Below, one piece after another: positions 59,537-64,000 of a DNA stretch of 64,000 nt. The stretch's first letter is position 1. Each line of letters starts with the position of its first letter. A program made the position numbers and the translations under genes. The DNA lies in contig NZ_CP070973.1 of the NCBI RefSeq assembly GCF_017086405.1, positions 930,001 to 994,000 on the forward strand, in the 5' to 3' direction. The notes below the pieces were generated by a model. That model saw nothing but the letters and a program-made list of their open reading frames with translations. It was not told the DNA's origin and did not search any database. The DNA is from Mycobacterium gordonae (GTDB lineage: Bacteria; Actinomycetota; Actinomycetes; Mycobacteriales; Mycobacteriaceae).

Positions 59537-59884
59537 TCAGCCGTCTTCTCGCTCATCGGGAACATCTGACTTCAGCTGGTCAGTCGTCAGCAGGTCCCGC
59601 AGGTCCTGCTCGTGGTATGCCAAGCGCCCAACGCGATGCGCGATGACGGGTGCGGTGATGATCGTGAACGATCCGGTCAAGATGAGCACACCGACGTCGG
59701 AATCATGGCGTAGCCGGACAGTTGCACCCGTCAGGACCAAGATCAGGCCGATCACTTGAGGTTTGGTCGCGGAGTGCATCCGCGACAAGGTGTCTTTGAA
59801 CCGGACGACCCCGATGGCCGCGGTCAGCGCCAGTGCTGAACCGGACAATTGCAATGCGGCCGAGGCGGTGTCGAGGATATTCAT
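59537..59884 (-). CDS. mrpG: Mrp/Mnh antiporter subunit G
   Basis: A 115-residue membrane protein from ATG 59884 (ATGA overlap with mrpF): ALQLSGSALALTAAIGVVRF, KDTLSRMHSATKPQVIGLIL and the third helix GVLILTGSFTIITAPVIAHR, the MnhG/PhaG pattern, with an acidic tail. Last gene of the operon. Confidence 0.9.
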   Translation of the reverse strand: MNILDTASAALQLSGSALALTAAIGVVRFKDTLSRMHSATKPQVIGLILVLTGATVRLRHDSDVGVLILTGSFTIITAPVIAHRVGRLAYHEQDLRDLLTTDQLKSDVPDEREDG

Positions 59885-60171
59885 CGGCGTCTCCGCCGGT
59901 TCCGCTGGACCTCGCGCACCCTGAAGCGAGCCACGCTCACCGACCCGATGAAACTGATCAGCGCAAGGGCAGCGAGGCTGAAGGCCACCGTGATGTCCAG
60001 GCTCACCGCCGCCCAGATCGCGATAGCGCACATCGTGACCGCGATCAGGGTATCCAGCGCGACCAGGCGGTCCAACGTGCTGGGGCCCGCCAGGAGGCGG
60101 ACGGTAGTGAGTACGGCTGCGATCCCCAGCATCACCGCGGCGACCAATGAGGTTGCCGAGACCATGGTCAT
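59881..60171 (-). CDS. mrpF: Mrp/Mnh antiporter subunit F
   Basis: A 96-residue protein with three helices: TSLVAAVMLGIAAVLTTVRL, LAGPSTLDRLVALDTLIAVT (the conserved GPTxxDRxxALD motif of MrpF), and the third helix VAFSLAALALISFIGSVSVA, with a basic end. ATG 60171 overlaps the mrpE stop as ATGA. Confidence 0.9.
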   Translation of the reverse strand: MTMVSATSLVAAVMLGIAAVLTTVRLLAGPSTLDRLVALDTLIAVTMCAIAIWAAVSLDITVAFSLAALALISFIGSVSVARFRVREVQRNRRRRR

Positions 60172-60719
60172 GGATTCCCCTCGATTCGCCGCGGTCGCCA
60201 ATCGGCATCGCGTTCGAAGGCGGCGAGCAGTAGCCGTTCCAACTCGGTGACCTGGTGCCGGAACGTCTCCATAGCGCGCGCAGATCCGGCATTGATCACG
60301 TGGCAGAAGAGCACTCGGCGCGTTTGGTCGATCTCCAGCACCAACGACCCGGGCATCATCGACAGGATGTTGGAGGCGAACACCAGCACCAGATCGGACT
60401 TCACTGCGAGCTGCACGCGAAGCACAGCCGAAAGCGGCAACGAGCCCGGTCTGATCGCCAACCAGGAGACCTGAACGCTGGAGACCAGCAGAAACCACGC
60501 GACGCGCGTGATGAGTCGAAGCAGCGAGACCACGTGCACCCGGCCCTGGATCGGAACTTTCGGTAATGGCAGCACGGTGACGATGACCGTGGCCACCATC
60601 AACCCGACGAGCGCGGTGCCCGGCGAATAATCCCCCCACAGCAACGTCCAGACCGCCGCCAGTGTGACCAGTACCGTCACCCGGCGCACGACCGTCCGCG
60701 TCGGGTTGGCCGCGCTCAT
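60168..60719 (-). CDS. mrpE: Mrp/Mnh antiporter subunit E
   Basis: A 183-residue MnhE-type protein: TLAAVWTLLWGDYSPGTALV, LIRVAWFLLVSSVQVSWLAI-type helix with R, and the conserved SNILSMMPGSLVLEID followed by HVINAGSARAMETFRHQV. ATG 60719 overlaps the mrpD stop. Confidence 0.9.
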   Translation of the reverse strand: MSAANPTRTVVRRVTVLVTLAAVWTLLWGDYSPGTALVGLMVATVIVTVLPLPKVPIQGRVHVVSLLRLITRVAWFLLVSSVQVSWLAIRPGSLPLSAVLRVQLAVKSDLVLVFASNILSMMPGSLVLEIDQTRRVLFCHVINAGSARAMETFRHQVTELERLLLAAFERDADWRPRRIEGNP

Positions 60720-62344
60720 TGGCCACCTGCCTCGTCATGGTGTGCGTCGGCCCCGGACAGAACCGCGGTGATGTAGCGGCTCCGGTCGAGGACTTCCGTG
60801 GCTGCCCGTTGGCTGTAGTCGACGATAGGTCCGGCCGCAACGGTCAGCGTCAATCCCACCGCAACCAGGGCGAGGGTGGGGCCGACCATACCGACAGGCA
60901 TCTTGCCCACGTCGTCGCGCTGGCTGAGGGCCACGTCGTCCGCGTCACCCAGCAACGCCGCCGGGCTGGCGCTCACCAAATCAGCACCGGGCGCCTCGGC
61001 GCGGGGTCGCCAGAATGCCTTGGTCCACACTCGGGCCACTACCAGCAAAGTCAGCAAACTGGTGAGCACGCCCCCGGCGACCAGGGTCCAGGCCAGCACC
61101 GAACCGTTCAACACGCCGGCCTGCAGCAGCGCCACTTTGCCGATGAAACCCGAGAACGGCGGAATGCCACCAAGATTCAATGCGGGCACGAGGAACGCGA
61201 ACGCCAGCAGCGGGGTGGCGGTCAGACCGCCGAGGCGACCCAGCGCCGACGTGCCGGCCTGCCGTTCGATGAGCCCCAACACCAGGAAGAGTGTGGTTTG
61301 CACGATGATGTGGTGCGCGACGTAATAGATGGCACCGGACATGCCAGGCTGGTTGCTCAGCGCGACCCCGAACATCATGAAGCCGATGTGGCTAACCAGC
61401 GTGAATGACAGCAGACGTTTGATGTCACTCTGGGCGATGGCGCCGAAGATGCCGACGAGCATGGTCAGCAGCGCCGCCACCAGCAGCACATGGTCCAATC
61501 CAGAGCCAGGGAGTAGCAGTGCGTGTGCCCGGATGATCGAGTAGATACCGATTTTGGTCAGGATTCCGGCGAATACCGCGGTGACGGGGGCAGGCGCGGT
61601 GGGGTAGGAGTCGGGCAACCAGGCCGAAAGCGGAAAGACCGCGGCCTTGATTCCGAATGCGACGAGCAGCACCGCGAACACCGCGCTGCGCGTACCGGAG
61701 CTGATTCCGTCGAACCGCACGGCCAGTTCAGCCATGTTGAGGGTTCCGGTGGCAGCGTAGACGAGTGCGATGCCGGACAAGAAGATCAGTGACGACAGCA
61801 TCGAGACCATGACGTAGCCGATGCCGGCACGCACCCGGTCAGCGGTGGCCCCGATGGTCAAGAGCACAAAACTGGCGTTCAGCAGCACCTCGAATCCGAC
61901 GAAGAGGTTGAACAAGTCGCCGGCCAGAAACGCCATGCAGACGCCCGCGGCCAGCGTCAGATAGGTGGGGAGGAAAATCGAGATCGGGTGGTGCTCGTCG
62001 CCGTCGCGGATGCCCTGGCCGATCGCGTAGACGACAACGGTCACCAACACGATCGAGGACACCACCAGCATCAGCGCGGATAGTCGATCGACCACCAGCA
62101 TGATGCCCAATGGTCCCAGCCCGGCGCCGGTCGGGCCCCAGCCGCCGACGGCGAGGGCCAGTGTTCCGTTTTTGTCGACGAGGTAGAGCAGGGCCGCGCA
62201 GACTGCGACCAGCGCTGCAAGGACGGTCAGCGCAATCCCGCGCTGTATCCGCGGCCGTCGTCCCGCGATCAACGTGGCCGCTGCGCCGAGGGTGGGGAGC
62301 AGGACGGGCAGCGGAGTCAGGGTGGAGCCGAGGTCAAGGCCCAC
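60716..62344 (-). CDS. mrpD: Mrp/Mnh antiporter subunit D
   Basis: A 542-residue polytopic protein related to complex I NuoM/NuoN (proton-translocating family). GTG 62344 gives a start in GLDLGSTLTPLPVLLPTLGA; the open frame to 62434 lies inside mrpC. FLPTYLTLAAGVCMAFLAGD with the transport Glu in VGFEVLLNASFVLL, SAWLPDSYPTAPAPVTAVFA (conserved Lys replaced upstream by KAAVFPL with Lys), IKRLLSFTLVSHIG and LGGIPPFSGFIGK are diagnostic. Confidence 0.92.
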   Translation of the reverse strand: MGLDLGSTLTPLPVLLPTLGAAATLIAGRRPRIQRGIALTVLAALVAVCAALLYLVDKNGTLALAVGGWGPTGAGLGPLGIMLVVDRLSALMLVVSSIVLVTVVVYAIGQGIRDGDEHHPISIFLPTYLTLAAGVCMAFLAGDLFNLFVGFEVLLNASFVLLTIGATADRVRAGIGYVMVSMLSSLIFLSGIALVYAATGTLNMAELAVRFDGISSGTRSAVFAVLLVAFGIKAAVFPLSAWLPDSYPTAPAPVTAVFAGILTKIGIYSIIRAHALLLPGSGLDHVLLVAALLTMLVGIFGAIAQSDIKRLLSFTLVSHIGFMMFGVALSNQPGMSGAIYYVAHHIIVQTTLFLVLGLIERQAGTSALGRLGGLTATPLLAFAFLVPALNLGGIPPFSGFIGKVALLQAGVLNGSVLAWTLVAGGVLTSLLTLLVVARVWTKAFWRPRAEAPGADLVSASPAALLGDADDVALSQRDDVGKMPVGMVGPTLALVAVGLTLTVAAGPIVDYSQRAATEVLDRSRYITAVLSGADAHHDEAGGQ

Positions 62345-62807
62345 TGCGGCCCTCCGGGGGTATCGCGTCGAGCTCATGTGGGTCGTCGCTGCCGGAGATT
62401 GGCACCGGTGCATCCTCATCCTCGTCCACGGCACCGGCTTCGGACCCTGATAACCGCGAGACGCGGACGTCCTCTAAGTCGTCACCCACCCGTTCCGCGG
62501 TGGTCAGGCGATATGACCGGTAGGCCAGCGCCAGCACGAATGCCGCGGCACCCATCGTGATGACGATCGCCGTCAACACCATGGCCTGCGCTAACGGATC
62601 GGCGGTCGCCGGCTTGGTAGCGCCGCCGTGGTCGCGCACCGGCGGATTGCCTGGTGGCCCGCCGGCATTGACGATCAGCAGGTTCACCGCGTTGCTGATC
62701 AGCAGCAGGCCCAACAACATCCGGGTCAGGCTGCGCTCTAGCAGCAGGTATACGCCGGCGCCCAGGAGGCCGGCGACCGCAAGCATAGAAACGACGTACG
62801 TGGTCAC
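62334..62807 (-). CDS. mrpC: Mrp/Mnh antiporter subunit C
   Basis: A 157-residue NuoK-like protein: GVYLLLERSLTRMLLGLLLI, SNAVNLLIVNAGG, DPLAQAMVLTAIVITMGAAA (the DPLPQALVLTAIVI motif). The C-terminal 40 residues are acidic and longer than usual. GTG 62807 overlaps the stop of the A-B gene. 11-nt overlap with mrpD. Confidence 0.9.
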   Translation of the reverse strand: MTTYVVSMLAVAGLLGAGVYLLLERSLTRMLLGLLLISNAVNLLIVNAGGPPGNPPVRDHGGATKPATADPLAQAMVLTAIVITMGAAAFVLALAYRSYRLTTAERVGDDLEDVRVSRLSGSEAGAVDEDEDAPVPISGSDDPHELDAIPPEGRSGP

Positions 62808-64000
62808 GGCGCACGCACCTGCGCTTCGGGCACCGATTCGGCAAGCTCTTCGTCGACCCGTGCGCCCAGGCTGCGCAGCACGTCGAGCACCACGCCGACC
62901 ACGATGAGATATACGCCCAAGTCGAAGAACAGCGCTGTCACCAACTTGACGTGTCCTACCAAGGGCAGATCGAACTGCACTACCGCCGACGACAGCGCCG
63001 GTGCCCCCAGCGCGAGCGAGGCCACCGCGGTTCCGGCGGATAGAGCGAGGCCGGCCCCCAGAATCTTGCCGGCATCCAGTGGCAGCGTTTCGCCGAGTTC
63101 GTAGCGACCTCCGGCGAGGTAGCGCAACGTCAGGGCCAATCCCGCGGCCAGCCCCCCGGCGAAGCCACCCCCGGGGGCATTGTGGCCGGTGAAAAAGAAG
63201 AACACGGACATGAGCATGAGGAGCGGGAAAATGATGCGCGTCGTGACTTCGAGTACCAGAGATCGGGAGCCGGGGTCGCGAAACTCACTGCCGCGCAGCC
63301 AGGTGGTGTCGCTGACGGCAGGGGTATACGGCGTGGCGGGCCGTGTGGGCGTGGGCGGCGGCCCAGTGGCGGCAGTTCGCGGAGGGGGGACCCGCGGAGC
63401 CGAGCCGTAACGACGGTGCCGAAACACCAGGGAGGCGACCCCTGTCGCGGCCACCAGCAACACCGACACTTCACCGAGGGTGTCCCAGGCCCTGATATCG
63501 ACCAAAATCACGTTCACGGTGTTGCCGCCGTTCCCCCGGAAGTAGGCGGCATCGGGCAGCAAGGAGCCGATCGGCGCGGCGGTGCGCGCTGCCATCGCGA
63601 ACGCCGCGAGCACGGTCACGCTGACGCCCACCGCCAGTGCCAGCAGTGCACGAGGCAACCGAAACCGCCGCACGTCCGCAGCATCGACCTCGGCCGGCAG
63701 CGTCCGTAGCACCAGCACGAATATCACCAGTGTCACCGTTTCCACCAGGAACTGCGTCAGCGCCAGGTCGGGCGCGCCGTGAAAGGCGAACAGGACGCCA
63801 CTGCCGTACCCGGTGACCCCGACCATGAGCACGGCGGCAAGCCGATTGCAGGTCATGGTGGCGCCGAGCGCGCCGGCCAAGATCACCCCGACGACCACCG
63901 CCTGAATGGGCGAATCCCAGAGCCGAAGCTCCGGGCGGGTGTGGGCGCCCAGCCACAGCGCGCCCGCCGGCAGCAGCACCAGGGTGGACAGGATCACCGC
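62804..64000 (-). CDS. mrpA: Mrp/Mnh antiporter subunit A-B fusion (5' part beyond the window)
   Basis: At least 398 residues, open to the window edge. The first visible part is the C-terminal region of MrpA (DUF4040; RLAAVLMVGVTGYGSGVLFA, FHGAPDLALTQFLVETVTLV). After a Pro/Thr-rich linker the MrpB domain follows (LLMLMSVFFFFTGHNAPGGG, FAGGLAAGLALTLRYLAGG, HVKLVTALFFDLGVYLIVVG). So A and B are one chain, as in other actinobacteria. The complex exchanges Na+ for H+ at the membrane. The true start lies to the right of 64000. Confidence 0.9.
   Translation of the reverse strand, partial: AVILSTLVLLPAGALWLGAHTRPELRLWDSPIQAVVVGVILAGALGATMTCNRLAAVLMVGVTGYGSGVLFAFHGAPDLALTQFLVETVTLVIFVLVLRTLPAEVDAADVRRFRLPRALLALAVGVSVTVLAAFAMAARTAAPIGSLLPDAAYFRGNGGNTVNVILVDIRAWDTLGEVSVLLVAATGVASLVFRHRRYGSAPRVPPPRTAATGPPPTPTRPATPYTPAVSDTTWLRGSEFRDPGSRSLVLEVTTRIIFPLLMLMSVFFFFTGHNAPGGGFAGGLAAGLALTLRYLAGGRYELGETLPLDAGKILGAGLALSAGTAVASLALGAPALSSAVVQFDLPLVGHVKLVTALFFDLGVYLIVVGVVLDVLRSLGARVDEELAESVPEAQVRAP

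Overview
The window is a 64-kb chromosome segment of a slow-growing, non-tuberculosis-complex Mycobacterium. It is high in G+C and carries two PE_PGRS genes, an F420-dependent glucose-6-phosphate dehydrogenase (fgd1), pknG, lpqL/lpqM-type lipoproteins and hsp18 (the 18-kDa antigen of M. leprae and M. avium, which M. tuberculosis lacks). The backbone follows the M. tuberculosis H37Rv order from about Rv0397 to Rv0434, as I recall that order: 13E12 remnant, Rv0398c, fadE7, Rv0401, Rv0406c, fgd1, pta, ackA, pknG-glnH-glnX, mutT3, thiE/thiO-thiS-thiG, lpqL, lpqM, Rv0421c, thiD, thiC, xthA, Rv0428c, def, Rv0430, virR, sodC, Rv0433, Rv0434. Blocks absent from H37Rv at these points interrupt the backbone.

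Region by region. 1-3.8 kb is an accessory island. It holds a frameshifted phage head-tail connector, a low-G+C gene joining an HsdR_N-like nuclease domain to a P-loop NTPase and a winged-helix tail (the best candidate here for an undescribed defence system), a 49-residue phage-like ORF, and a 13E12/DUF222 HNH remnant marking the edge of the conserved chromosome. 3.8-13.3 kb has a secreted protein, a protein with nine decapeptide repeats, fadE7, and a methyltransferase-GNAT-three-flavin-monooxygenase operon in the place where H37Rv has mmpL1-mmpS1-fadD30-pks6. 13.3-17.7 kb is fgd1-pta-ackA, preceded by a 56-bp tandem repeat. 17.7-22.1 kb is an insertion with a Tat-exported DUF1501/DUF1800 pair, a DUF559 protein and hsp18. 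22.3-26.9 kb is the glnX-glnH-pknG amino-acid sensing operon, with a one-base frameshift in glnH. 27-30.4 kb has mutT3 and the thiamine genes, one TPP riboswitch and a divergent, apparently leaderless thiE.

30.4-38.5 kb holds an SGNH hydrolase, two paralogous small secreted proteins, CD225 and DUF2752 membrane proteins, lpqL followed by a catalytically degenerate paralogue, a DUF4190 protein and lpqM. 38.8-43.2 kb has a double-TetR regulator, an alpha/beta hydrolase, thiD and riboswitch-controlled thiC. 43.3-46.6 kb has two PE_PGRS genes, one broken by a single-base indel in a C6 run. 46.6-50 kb is a PAS-ANTAR / STAS / SpoIIE-phosphatase signalling module. 50-57.7 kb returns to the backbone but apparently lacks ctpH and has an internally deleted Rv0428c-type acetyltransferase. 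57.7-59.4 kb is an MFS transporter plus a membrane protein, bracketed by the real 3' end of the LON-domain gene and a decayed second copy of it. 59.5-64 kb is an Mrp-type Na+/H+ antiporter operon (G, F, E, D, C and a partial A-B fusion) running off the right edge.

Three genes show single-base or similar frameshifts, two of them in G/C homopolymers, so base-calling error must be excluded before biology is inferred. Several start sites have a TANNNT -10 box 6-8 nt upstream of the start codon, the pattern of mycobacterial leaderless promoters; I used this to choose starts.
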